From the NCBI RefSeq assembly GCF_019599505.1, contig NZ_RKLT01000014.1, positions 1-64,000 on the forward strand: a stretch of 64,000 nucleotides of DNA, read 5' to 3'. This document shows, piece by piece, positions 35,591 to 43,182 of the stretch (positions are counted from its first letter, which is position 1; each line of letters begins with the position of its first letter). The position numbers were made by a program, and so were the translations under genes. Source of the DNA: Haloarcula nitratireducens (lineage in GTDB: Archaea > Halobacteriota > Halobacteria > Halobacteriales > Haloarculaceae). The notes below the pieces were generated by a model. It ran no database searches. It was not told where the DNA came from and saw only the letters and a list, made by a program, of their open reading frames with translations.

Positions 35591-36149
35591 GTAAGAGCGA
35601 ACAGTCGTTCGCTATCGGGATAATTTCCCTTGACGGGACGATACGGTCACAGTCCAAACACTATCCAAAATAATACCAGTACGTGCGTTATTTTAGTTGT
35701 ATTCGTTACCGAGACGGTGGCTATTGAGGTTCCTCGAATATTGTTCCCAAACTACTGGCACAGGAAGCCATTGGATAGCACTCGTGTCGTCTCTCGGTCC
35801 GGCGGGATGCTTCTAGACGCCCTAACATCTGTACGCTCGTTATCCGACGTCGTCTAATCAGTAGGTCTCTCGGCTCACACCATTTCGAGTAAGAATACCA
35901 AGTGAGCCGATTTTGTAGCAATATAGAGAGACTGTTCGGTATCGGTACAATTCAAATATTTCGGTACGCTGGCTCTGCCAAGGTGAGCCCCGGTCATCGG
36001 TACAGCGCCGGTACAATTTTCGTCGGGATTCGGGCTTCTACTGCTCTCCGATCCGGAGAGAGCACTTCCCGCCTGTGTACTGGTACTCTCGAGAGACGAC
36101 CCACTGTAGTTACCACCGAAGAGGCGTATCGGAATCTCTAGGCGAAAGA
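35591..36149. other. Intergenic stretch without a visible gene
   Basis: About 560 bases, AT-rich between 35640 and 35760. I see no convincing reading frame. It separates the catabolic cluster from a zinc microprotein gene. Confidence 0.5.
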
Positions 36150-36158
36150 TTTTTATAC
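36150..36158 (+). promoter_or_regulatory. TATA box of the zinc-ribbon microprotein gene
   Basis: TTTTTATAC lies about 25-32 bases before the ATG at 36182, the standard distance for a leaderless haloarchaeal gene. Confidence 0.5.
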
Positions 36159-36181
36159 AGTCCTACATCAGTAGCGGATAC

Positions 36182-36295
36182 ATGCAACAGGCACAGTACG
36201 AATGCACGGCGTGTGGAAGGACTCTCAGTTACCAGACGACGAAACACAGGGGTTGCCCGGAATGTGGCTTCTTACCCGTTCACAGCGCGGACTGA
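36182..36295 (+). CDS. Zinc-ribbon microprotein (37 aa)
   Basis: ATG 36182 opens MQQAQYECTACGRTL, then SYQTTKHRGCPECGFLPVH and ends at TGA 36293-36295. The two CxxC knuckles (YECTACG and GCPECG) form a rubredoxin/zinc-ribbon-like site, a hallmark of the haloarchaeal zinc microproteins. A TATA box stands at the right distance. The role is unknown; similar proteins have been implicated in stress or biofilm regulation, which I cannot test here. Confidence 0.7.
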   Translation: MQQAQYECTACGRTLSYQTTKHRGCPECGFLPVHSAD

Positions 36296-36448
36296 GGGCC
36301 GGAGCGAGCGCGGTCTGAGACAGTCGCAGATGAGATTGAACTGTCGTCCTCGGCCTGACGACCGTGAGTGAGACACTGGACGAGTCTCTGCACTGCGGGT
36401 TGTAGTCGCCTCGTCAGAATCGGCAGTCCAATAACGAGGATAACAGAC

Positions 36449-37402
36449 TTACTCTAAATCGAAGCCCGCGTCCTCGCGTGACCCCTCGAACGGCGGTGCG
36501 AGTACGCCGCTGCTGTACTCGAATATCTCTTCCCATATTTCTCGCTTGATCTCGACGCCCTCGTTGACCATCTTTCCGACCCGTTCCTGAACGTCACTCG
36601 GCCGGAAGACCGTCGTGAACTCGGCTGCTTCGTCTTCGACGAACTGATTGACGATTCCCTTCACCTCGTTCGGATACCGGGGATGGAGCGGGTCAATGCA
36701 CACGGTCAGGAAACCCGACTCCGTCGTGTGAAGCGGGCGAGCAGACGGTTCCATCGACCGTCGTAGCAGTCGGTCCAGCAACCTCGTCTCGGCATTCGAG
36801 TAGCGGTTCTCTTCCTCTCGGTCGAAGAACGCCTGCATCAGCGGGTAGTTTCGGTACTGATGGAGGCCGCTCTCAATGGCGTTGAGTATCTTGACGTACC
36901 CCACTGATGGCTCGTCGAGTTTTCGTTCTGCGAGTAGCGGTTTCGGGTCCCCAGGCGTTCCGACGATGGTCCCCGCACCCTTTTCTGTATCCACGTAGAG
37001 AACTATCGGGACGTACCCTCGCTCGGCTGCCCGATAAGCCGTATGACCGATCGCGGGCAGACTCTCGTCGTCCGAACTGATAGAGGCGTAGGTAATTCCG
37101 ATTCCGTGTCGATGGGCCTGTGAGCAACTGAGATTTAGTGCCGCCTCGCTTGAGACGAGGCTCGGCTGTCCCCCACTGTCGACCATCGTAATCATCGAGG
37201 CACGGTCGGACAGCGAGAGAGCGGCCCGGTTCCACTCCGATAACTCGTCTAAGAGGCGGTGGAGCGTCGTGAGTCCCGAGCCACGATACGCTTCGGTCCA
37301 CCGGATGGCATCAGCGTTCGCCCGAGCGGTGCCGTCTGGAAGCCCGGCGGCGGAGAAACACTGCCCGGCGAGTTGCGGGACTTCTCGAATGCTTAGCAAC
37401 AT
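36449..37402 (-). CDS. Ldh2-like (malate/lactate dehydrogenase superfamily) protein
   Basis: A 317-residue protein. The layout of an N-terminal helical segment (REVPQLAGQCFSAAGLPDGTARANADAIRWTEAYRGSGLTTLHRLL), then LVSSEAALNLSCSQAHRHGIGITYAS and GHTAYRAAERGYVPIVLYVD, follows Ldh2-type NAD(P)-dependent oxidoreductases, where the central region forms the cofactor domain. Similarity is remote, and the catalytic His of the classical NSxHxG motif is replaced here by a SISSDDES stretch, so the usual malate/lactate activity is doubtful. Its start overlaps the upstream stop (TGATG), so it is translated together with the 572-residue protein. Confidence 0.5.
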   Translation of the reverse strand: MLLSIREVPQLAGQCFSAAGLPDGTARANADAIRWTEAYRGSGLTTLHRLLDELSEWNRAALSLSDRASMITMVDSGGQPSLVSSEAALNLSCSQAHRHGIGITYASISSDDESLPAIGHTAYRAAERGYVPIVLYVDTEKGAGTIVGTPGDPKPLLAERKLDEPSVGYVKILNAIESGLHQYRNYPLMQAFFDREEENRYSNAETRLLDRLLRRSMEPSARPLHTTESGFLTVCIDPLHPRYPNEVKGIVNQFVEDEAAEFTTVFRPSDVQERVGKMVNEGVEIKREIWEEIFEYSSGVLAPPFEGSREDAGFDLE

Positions 37403-39120
37403 CAGTCGTCCCTCCAGTAGTCGGCCCGGTCAGGTCGCGACGGATACGCCCAGTAGGAGGTCTCGCCGTCGGGCAACTCCTCGCGTAGCGGTGCCCCCTG
37501 GAAGAACGTTCCTCGCACCCAGCCGATAGATTTCGGATGCGCCTTCTGAATCCCCCAGATGGCCTTGAGACAGGATATGAACGTCAGCGGGACGAATTCC
37601 TCGTCGATGGGATTGGCCCTCACTTCCGCGTAAGGAAGATTATGAACAGTCTGTATCCGCTCGGCGATCTCGCGATGCTCCGGGTATTCAAAGAGGAACT
37701 CGGCCACGGAATCGGCCGCGGGCGCCTGCTGGAGATCCGCGTATAGCTGCTGCACCTGTCGGGCGATAGCGGCGTCTATCTCGTACTCCTCGTAGTCGTG
37801 TTCCTCTCGCACGCCGATTCTGGGCTCTTCGTTCTCGACCGACCGGTACCAGACGTAGTGCTGAGCGCCGGACTGGGTCATATCGATGTCGAGCGCCCAC
37901 TGGTAGCTCGACGTGATTAGCGACTCCAACTCGGCGAGCGACATTTCCGGTTTGACATCGCTGGTCTCCGCGGTGGTCAACGAGTCCTCCAGACCGTCAC
38001 AGACCTCGGGGTAGACGTCGATCAACAGCGCGTGAAGGACCTCTTGCGTTTCCGCTTCAAGATTCGTTTTGGCCCATTCACAGAGCTGCGTCCAGAGCGT
38101 GTCGCTGCCGGAGTCGCCATACAGCGCATCGACCTGTTCTAACGCTTGCTCTAAACCGTGCGCGATACGGTCTTTCGAGTGGAAGAAGCGCTCAGTGTCG
38201 CTTTCGTCCTCGGCGAACCACGTCTCCGTGTGCTCGACGAGACGTGTGAACGTCTCAATGTCGTCGTCCGTCGGGTCTCTGGCCTTGGCACGCGCCAGCG
38301 CGACTTCTCTGGCGCGGAGCCAAGAGTGGACGAACTGAGGATGGTTGATCATATAGAGGATTATCCCGACGCCGGAAGAGTTCCCGGTACCGAGGTACCG
38401 CTTAATATCGTCTGACAGCGTGGCTGCGTCAGGATTGCGAGCCTTAGCCATTTCGTCAGCCAAGTCGTAGCCGAAGACACGGAGCATATACACGGCGAGC
38501 ATCTGCGCCATGAACGGCCGTTTCAACGGATGGTCGTCGTCCATCGCCGCGAACACCTTGGTGCCGTTCAGTCCGTTTCCGTAATATCCAGAGGAGCGAG
38601 TCAGATACCCGCCCTCGGAGAGGAACTCGACGTCGGGCTGGTGGCCCGACGCTAGCGAGTCGACGATGTGGTCGAAGAACCGCGAGCTCCGGTTAGCTCT
38701 CGACCAGATCAGTACCTTTGGGGTAGCGCGGCCCTTCCGTACTTTCGGGAGTTCCTCAAACTGAGAGTCGATGAATTCCGGCGTCGCACGCCCTTCACAG
38801 AGGAACGTCTCTAGGTCCCACGACTCGGCGATAATCCGATCGGTGTTCTCCTCGTCGCTGGATTGTCGCGACTGGACGACGAACGAAAAGAGACGCGACG
38901 GGGTCTTGATATTGTACACCGCACGTCCGTTCCCCGCTTCGTCTACATCCACCTCCACGAGGTCGATTCGCCACTGTTCTCGCGCCATCTTTTCTATAAG
39001 GAGGCGCGCGAAGCTGAGTCGCGTCTGCTTGAGAGCGCCCAATCGTTCTGGTTGCATCAACTCTGACGGGTCTCGTAACAAACCCGTCTCGAACGGGTAT
39101 TGGTTCTCACCGAGGGCCAT
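37402..39120 (-). CDS. Unrecognised 572-residue protein, operon with Ldh2-like gene
   Basis: I do not recognise this protein. It is soluble and helical in most of its length. Residues 1-130 contain an alpha/beta section (IDLVEVDVDEAGNGRAVYNIKTPSRLFSFVVQ) and the middle has a long helical array (FTRLVEHTETWFAEDESDTERFFHSKD, GLEQALEQVDALYG). Near residue 420 QSGAQHYVWYRSVENEEPRIGVREEHDYEEYEI and near the end FISCLKAIWGIQKAHPKSIGWVRGTFFQGAPLREEL are probably conserved cores. No metal or nucleotide motif is obvious. It is translationally coupled to the Ldh2-like gene, suggesting a two-component enzyme or a subunit pair. Confidence 0.7.
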   Translation of the reverse strand: MALGENQYPFETGLLRDPSELMQPERLGALKQTRLSFARLLIEKMAREQWRIDLVEVDVDEAGNGRAVYNIKTPSRLFSFVVQSRQSSDEENTDRIIAESWDLETFLCEGRATPEFIDSQFEELPKVRKGRATPKVLIWSRANRSSRFFDHIVDSLASGHQPDVEFLSEGGYLTRSSGYYGNGLNGTKVFAAMDDDHPLKRPFMAQMLAVYMLRVFGYDLADEMAKARNPDAATLSDDIKRYLGTGNSSGVGIILYMINHPQFVHSWLRAREVALARAKARDPTDDDIETFTRLVEHTETWFAEDESDTERFFHSKDRIAHGLEQALEQVDALYGDSGSDTLWTQLCEWAKTNLEAETQEVLHALLIDVYPEVCDGLEDSLTTAETSDVKPEMSLAELESLITSSYQWALDIDMTQSGAQHYVWYRSVENEEPRIGVREEHDYEEYEIDAAIARQVQQLYADLQQAPAADSVAEFLFEYPEHREIAERIQTVHNLPYAEVRANPIDEEFVPLTFISCLKAIWGIQKAHPKSIGWVRGTFFQGAPLREELPDGETSYWAYPSRPDRADYWRDD

Positions 39121-39215
39121 ATATCGCTAGCTCGCTATATTATTACTTAAAATTGGTGATGGACAGCAATGACAGGACTGTGGTTCCGACCAGAGTGTCC
39201 CTTCGCCGGAAATAT

Positions 39216-39608
39216 TCACCCTGTAATGACGACGGGTCGGTCGGTCGAGTAAATGACGTCCTGCGCAACGCTCCCGACGAGGACCTTCGCGACGCCTGAG
39301 CGTTTCCGCCCGCCCAGAACGATCTCCGCCGCGTCGATGTCGTCTGCGTACTCGACGATACGATTCGTGACGGTCCCGGCGTCCGCGACGCGATCAACGG
39401 AGATACCCGCTGCCTCTATCTGCTCGGCAACCCTGACTGCCGAATCGACGTCGTCGAAACGCTGCTCGCCGCGGGAGGACTCCTCACGGGGCGTCACGTG
39501 CAGCACCGTCGCTTTCACCTCATCAGTACCGGGTAGTGACGTCACGTAATCGGCCTGGTGGCTCGCACGCTCTGCGTCCTGATCGACAGGGATGAGTAGC
39601 TCATACAT
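39216..39608 (-). CDS. UspA-family universal stress protein
   Basis: A 130-residue single-domain protein read from ATG 39608 (MYELLIPVDQDAERASHQADYV). The ATP-binding signature GGRKRSGVAKVLVGSVAQDVI near the C-terminus (G-2x-G-9x-G-S/T) is present, and it ends DRPVVITG as usual. Such proteins respond to stress or bind nucleotides. It stands alone after the Ldh2 operon, on the same strand. Confidence 0.8.
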   Translation of the reverse strand: MYELLIPVDQDAERASHQADYVTSLPGTDEVKATVLHVTPREESSRGEQRFDDVDSAVRVAEQIEAAGISVDRVADAGTVTNRIVEYADDIDAAEIVLGGRKRSGVAKVLVGSVAQDVIYSTDRPVVITG

Positions 39609-39659
39609 CGCATCTAGAGGACTATCGACACATTTTATAAAACTATCCCAACGAGACAT

Positions 39660-40346
39660 GATTGGTCTCGGTTGAGCGCGGCACCTGTCCCCTCTATCGC
39701 CTGTTTACCTCATCCCCTCGATCGAGGAGCGACGGTTCCTGTTCGAACTATCGATACGTGAGTAAGTGTGATTTACATTCCTATATGGGACTTACCCTAC
39801 TACTTTTCCATGTTTGGAACTATATCTGGCTCTTTTTTCATATCCACTCACATATTTTGGCATTGGTATCTGAATATACACCTTAGTAGTAGGATATAGG
39901 GAGCTCCGGTCCAAATATATCGCTTTCGAACAATATTATGGACGACCAGTAGCGGTATTGCTCTGGTTAGTACACCTTTTCCAGTGCGTATGATATCTTT
40001 CCTCCCCGTCCTCACGTTTGAAATGTCACGGCGATGCGCCATCACTCGTTCCAAAAGAGTCAGTCCCACTTTGCTCACACACCAGCCTCCCGGCGTTTGC
40101 TCCTTGCCGCCAGCCCCTCCCTGTCGTTCACCGGAAACCCGGTATCTTTCGGCTATCTGTCTGCCCCACGCTCAAGCAGCTGGATTCCGATGTGTTACTC
40201 GGCGTTACAAGCTGAGCGTGAGAGATTGCCAACGTAGTGTCGTTTGTTGCTCTCGGCTTTGCCCGTCCACAAGCCTACGTCTTTTCTGGAGGGGTTCCTC
40301 CTGGAGGTGAGAGATTATAATCACAGATGACAATGTATCACCATAT
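39660..40346. other. Intergenic stretch without a visible gene
   Basis: Nearly 700 bases. The part 39760-39960 is AT-rich; no frame resembles a protein. Near 40290-40308 a short GC hairpin-like GGAGGGGTTCCTCC occurs. It may mark the junction between the catabolic island and the conjugation module. Confidence 0.5.
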
Positions 40347-40616
40347 ATGGCTGATAGCGAGTCAGCGACGAAGTTGGCCATTCCACCCGTCGGAGTAGTC
40401 GGTTTCGCCGTGATCGTCGGTGGGCTGCCCTTTCTCTTCCCAATCAACTCGCGCTTCGATCAAGCCATTCTCTGGGGTCTCTGGCTCTTGGCTGGTTTGG
40501 GGATACTGTATCTCGTACTGACCTTTCGACGGGTCTATGCAGAACACGGTCTGGCGGCTGCAGCAAAATGGGTGTGGAGTGGGAATCCTCCGCAGAAACC
40601 AGGGAAGCGCAACTAA
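40347..40616 (+). CDS. Small two-helix membrane protein
   Basis: An 89-residue protein with two transmembrane segments (IPPVGVVGFAVIVGGLPFLFP, then AILWGLWLLAGLGILYLVLTF) and a basic C-terminal tail (WVWSGNPPQKPGKRN). No known family. A TATATGG lies immediately before the start. It is upstream of the conjugation module and in the same direction, so it might be an accessory component. Confidence 0.55.
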   Translation: MADSESATKLAIPPVGVVGFAVIVGGLPFLFPINSRFDQAILWGLWLLAGLGILYLVLTFRRVYAEHGLAAAAKWVWSGNPPQKPGKRN

Positions 40617-40655
40617 TGAACATCGATCACGATGGGAGTCGAACCGCTCACGTAG

Positions 40656-40681
40656 TTGTTCGGTTCAAATCCGGGCGCCTA
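40656..40681 (+). other. Sequence resembling the T-arm and 3' end of a tRNA
   Basis: The segment TTCGG-TTCAAAT-CCGGG followed by CGCCTA can form a T-arm with two wobble pairs. No 5' half or anticodon arm is present, so it is not a tRNA gene. Fragments like this can be integration (att) scars, but no second copy exists in this window. Confidence 0.2.
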
Positions 40682-40725
40682 CTGACTTATTGTGGCGATT
40701 TTCGTGCAGAGTGAAAGGACGCCCC

Positions 40726-40768
40726 GTGCTAGAACACAGGGCGTAGTGGTCTGCGCCCCCTCTCTCGT
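40726..40768 (+). repeat. First copy of a two-part leader repeat
   Basis: GTGCTAGAACAC (40726-40737) and, 15 bases further, GCGCCCCCTCTCTCGT (40753-40768). Both words recur in the same order at 41371-41407 directly before the first conjugation gene. The copy here stands before the small divergent gene pair. Confidence 0.6.
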
Positions 40769-40828
40769 AAGTAGGCAACGCGGACCACCGCTAGGTGAGA
40801 CGGCATGCGTGAAAAGAGCACGGGTCGC

Positions 40829-41020
40829 TCAGTCGAGACCGACGAGACGGCGACCGATCCACCGAGCCACGTATATCGCTACTAACAGGCCAGCAGTCTG
40901 GCTGACTGGTGATTCAAACGCCACGAGCGGGATTGAAATAGCGACGAGGGCAATAACCACATAGACCAGAAATCCAACGACCCTTCGGGCCGCGAGTTCA
41001 ACGACGTCGGCAGCAGACAT
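40829..41020 (-). CDS. Small membrane protein (63 aa)
   Basis: Two hydrophobic segments (VVGFLVYVVIALVAISIPLVAF, then TAGLLVAIYVARWIG) separated by a short turn; N-terminus MSAADVVELAARR is amphipathic. The start abuts the stop of the preceding gene on the same strand, so the two are probably one transcript. Unknown family; perhaps a helper of the conjugation module or an immunity-type protein. Confidence 0.5.
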   Translation of the reverse strand: MSAADVVELAARRVVGFLVYVVIALVAISIPLVAFESPVSQTAGLLVAIYVARWIGRRLVGLD

Positions 41021-41260
41021 TCAGCCCTCACCCCTGTTTGCTCGTTTACCACGAAGATTGTCATACACGTCGGCGAGCCCATCATCGTCTGGACGAGGCT
41101 TGTATCCGGTACTACCATCGAGAGCGACGAGGAAGCGAGCGGCTAGGTCGTATGCTTCGTAGACTTCGATCTCTCGTCGATCAGCAACGTCCTTGATTGC
41201 CCCATGCAGCGCGTAATCGATGTAATAGTGCGGTCGTATGCCGTCGTATCTCGCCGTCAT
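41021..41260 (-). CDS. Hypothetical protein (79 aa)
   Basis: From ATG 41260 (MTARYDGIRPHYYIDYALHGAIKDVADRREIEVYEAYDLAARFLVALDG...). A helical protein with a central EVYEAYDLAARFLVALDG helix and a basic/acidic tail. It may be a small regulator or antitoxin-like protein. The upstream gap to 41410 contains the divergent leader of the conjugation genes. It is followed directly by the small membrane protein. Confidence 0.5.
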   Translation of the reverse strand: MTARYDGIRPHYYIDYALHGAIKDVADRREIEVYEAYDLAARFLVALDGSTGYKPRPDDDGLADVYDNLRGKRANRGEG

Positions 41261-41370
41261 TGGTGAATTTACATTCAATTTGAACGCTCATAGTAGTTTG
41301 GACTAACTAGGTAGCTTTTGGACCAAACTTTTATTGCTAGTGAGTGTGTTGTCTAGACTAGGCGTAAGAG

Positions 41371-41407
41371 GTGCTAGAACACTGATGACGTACGCCCCCT
41401 CTCTCGT
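41371..41407 (+). repeat. Second copy of the leader repeat, before the conjugation genes
   Basis: GTGCTAGAACAC (41371-41382) and ACGCCCCCTCTCTCGT (41392-41407), ending three bases before the ATG at 41410. The duplication of both words 645 bases apart suggests a control or processing site shared by two transcripts. Confidence 0.6.
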
Positions 41408-41409
41408 CC

Positions 41410-41904
41410 ATGTTCGAGCTAACGCTCCCCGACGATCTCGGGGACACGACAGCAGCGCTACTCGACCGTCTTGACACGGTCGAACGAAGCATTCTCGATC
41501 AGCTATCCTTCCAGCAGGTGCGCTCGGTCGCGATCCTGCTTGGAACAGCCGCAACGACATCAGGCGTGGCGGCCGCACAGAGCGTCAGTGAAGTGGGCAG
41601 CGCAATGTGTGGCTCCGGCGTCGGGCAGCTCGTCGGGTTCGGATTCATCGCCGGGTCGCTGTACTTCGTGCTAAAGGGTGTCGCGAAGGCCATGACCGCC
41701 ATGGACAAGATGGGCTCAACGAAACAGCAGTCGGCCCGTGAAGGGAAGGAGGCGATGGCCGGCTCGGCGAAGACGTTCTCGGCAGCGTTCATTCCAGCCG
41801 TTGCGGCGGGCGTCTTCGAGGTGTTGGGCATTTCGACGGTCTCCTGTATGTCGCCGAGCCAGTGGAGCGTCCTCATGACCGGCGTCACTGCGCTCCCATT
41901 CTAA
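41410..41904 (+). CDS. Small hydrophobic protein, first gene of the conjugation module
   Basis: A 164-residue protein with an N-terminal amphipathic region, a hydrophobic segment ending AAAQSV that looks like a signal/anchor (VAILLGTAATTSGVAAA, near 40-56), then VGQLVGFGFIAGSLYFVLKGV and FSAAFIPAVAAGVFEVLGIS. Hydrophobic segments separated by a short basic loop and its place before the VirB6- and VirB4-like genes resemble a VirB2-type pilin or a VirB3-like inner-membrane component. Identity is inferred from position; sequence alone is not decisive. Confidence 0.55.
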   Translation: MFELTLPDDLGDTTAALLDRLDTVERSILDQLSFQQVRSVAILLGTAATTSGVAAAQSVSEVGSAMCGSGVGQLVGFGFIAGSLYFVLKGVAKAMTAMDKMGSTKQQSAREGKEAMAGSAKTFSAAFIPAVAAGVFEVLGISTVSCMSPSQWSVLMTGVTALPF

Positions 41905-41916
41905 CAGAGCCCGCCC

Positions 41917-43161
41917 GTGCCCGACAATTCTTCTGCACCGACGCCGGCAGAGACGCCTCCACCGTCGCCGTCGAACGCGAGGAATGGGACGGCCGGAGAC
42001 GCCAGTGGCGGATTATTCCCGTCACCGATAGCGGCGGTGAAGTCACTCATTGAGTGGGCGGTCGACTCGGTCGTCGGTGGCGTGACGACTCTCATAGAGA
42101 CGTTCAACGGGTTCGTCTTCGGTATCCGCCTTCCTGGGCGTGCTGGTGAGGTCGCGTCATGGGGCCCACCGGAGGCAGGCCTCTGGTCGGGCGCGTGGGC
42201 GCTGTACTGGACGCTCGTCCCGCTAGCTCTCGCACTGCTCGTCTTTCAGGCCATGCGTGTCCAGGGAACCCTTTCGGGACGAGAAACGAAAGCAAAACTC
42301 GGCGAAATCGGAAAATGTGGCGTCCTCATCCTTGCAGGCTGGCCGGTTGCAATCGGCGGCCTGCATCTCGCCGACTCTATCGCAATGGCGCTGGCCCCGG
42401 ATGCTTCGGCACTGCTATCGACGCCGGGGAATATCGGGAAGCTTGGGCTGGGGATACTTGTCGGTGCGGGGCTGCTGCTGACTCAAGCTACCCTCGTCGC
42501 GACGGCGGTCGTCGTCGTGTTCGTCGAGCATGTTGTGCTTATCGCGGCCGTCGCCGGGTGGCCAATCTGGTGGGGACTTCGGCCCTCGGACTCCGGATTC
42601 GCGAACGCTGCCTCGGGAATCGGTCTCTCGATGTACGTCGGCGTCGCCGGCGCGAAGGTCGTGCAGGCCAGTATCGCCTTCTTCGTCTTTCACAGCGAGT
42701 GGTCGCTAGCCGGCGGCGTCGGTGACGCCGTGCTTTCGCTGCTAGGATCGGCGGTCGGCCTTGGTGTCGCCTTCGTGGGCGTCCCGGTCGTCATCGGTCG
42801 TAACTTCGTCCCGGAAGTGATGACCGTTCTCGGGACGCCGGGCGTCAAGATTGCAGAATCTTCCGCTAGCGTTGCGAGAGACAGGGCCGGTGGCGCGGCG
42901 GGGACAGCCAGTAACTACGCCTCGTCGGCACGCTCTCGGGCCGCGACGGCCGCTCCGTCGTCGGCTCCATCGCCGACATGGTCGAGAGGTGGTGACGAGG
43001 CCAGTGCCGCACGGTCGGTCCCTGACGACTACACACCCTCCCCGGAACCTGGGGCGCGACAAGCGTCCTCGCTGTCATCGCCTGACAGCGAGACCTCGTC
43101 GAATAGCACTACGAACACAAGCAGAAAGCGTCGTATCGAAGCCCTCAATGGGCGATACTAA
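41917..43161 (+). CDS. VirB6/TrbL-like polytopic membrane protein
   Basis: A 414-residue membrane protein starting with GTG at 41917. After a Pro/Ser-rich N-terminus there are about seven hydrophobic helices (for example ALYWTLVPLALALLVFQAM, LGLGILVGAGLLLTQATLVATAVVVVFVEHVVLIAAVAGWPIWWGL split by turns, LGVAFVGVPVVIG). The C-terminal 100 residues are a Ser/Ala/Gly-rich soluble tail. This organisation and position match the channel protein of type IV secretion systems. It lies twelve bases after the previous gene and 21 before VirB4. Confidence 0.65.
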   Translation: MPDNSSAPTPAETPPPSPSNARNGTAGDASGGLFPSPIAAVKSLIEWAVDSVVGGVTTLIETFNGFVFGIRLPGRAGEVASWGPPEAGLWSGAWALYWTLVPLALALLVFQAMRVQGTLSGRETKAKLGEIGKCGVLILAGWPVAIGGLHLADSIAMALAPDASALLSTPGNIGKLGLGILVGAGLLLTQATLVATAVVVVFVEHVVLIAAVAGWPIWWGLRPSDSGFANAASGIGLSMYVGVAGAKVVQASIAFFVFHSEWSLAGGVGDAVLSLLGSAVGLGVAFVGVPVVIGRNFVPEVMTVLGTPGVKIAESSASVARDRAGGAAGTASNYASSARSRAATAAPSSAPSPTWSRGGDEASAARSVPDDYTPSPEPGARQASSLSSPDSETSSNSTTNTSRKRRIEALNGRY

Positions 43162-43182
43162 TCCTCTCACTATCAGGAATCC

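Noticed and set aside
40625..40690. A tRNA gene
   Set aside because: Only a T-arm-like segment is present; there is no acceptor partner, D-arm or anticodon arm on either strand.
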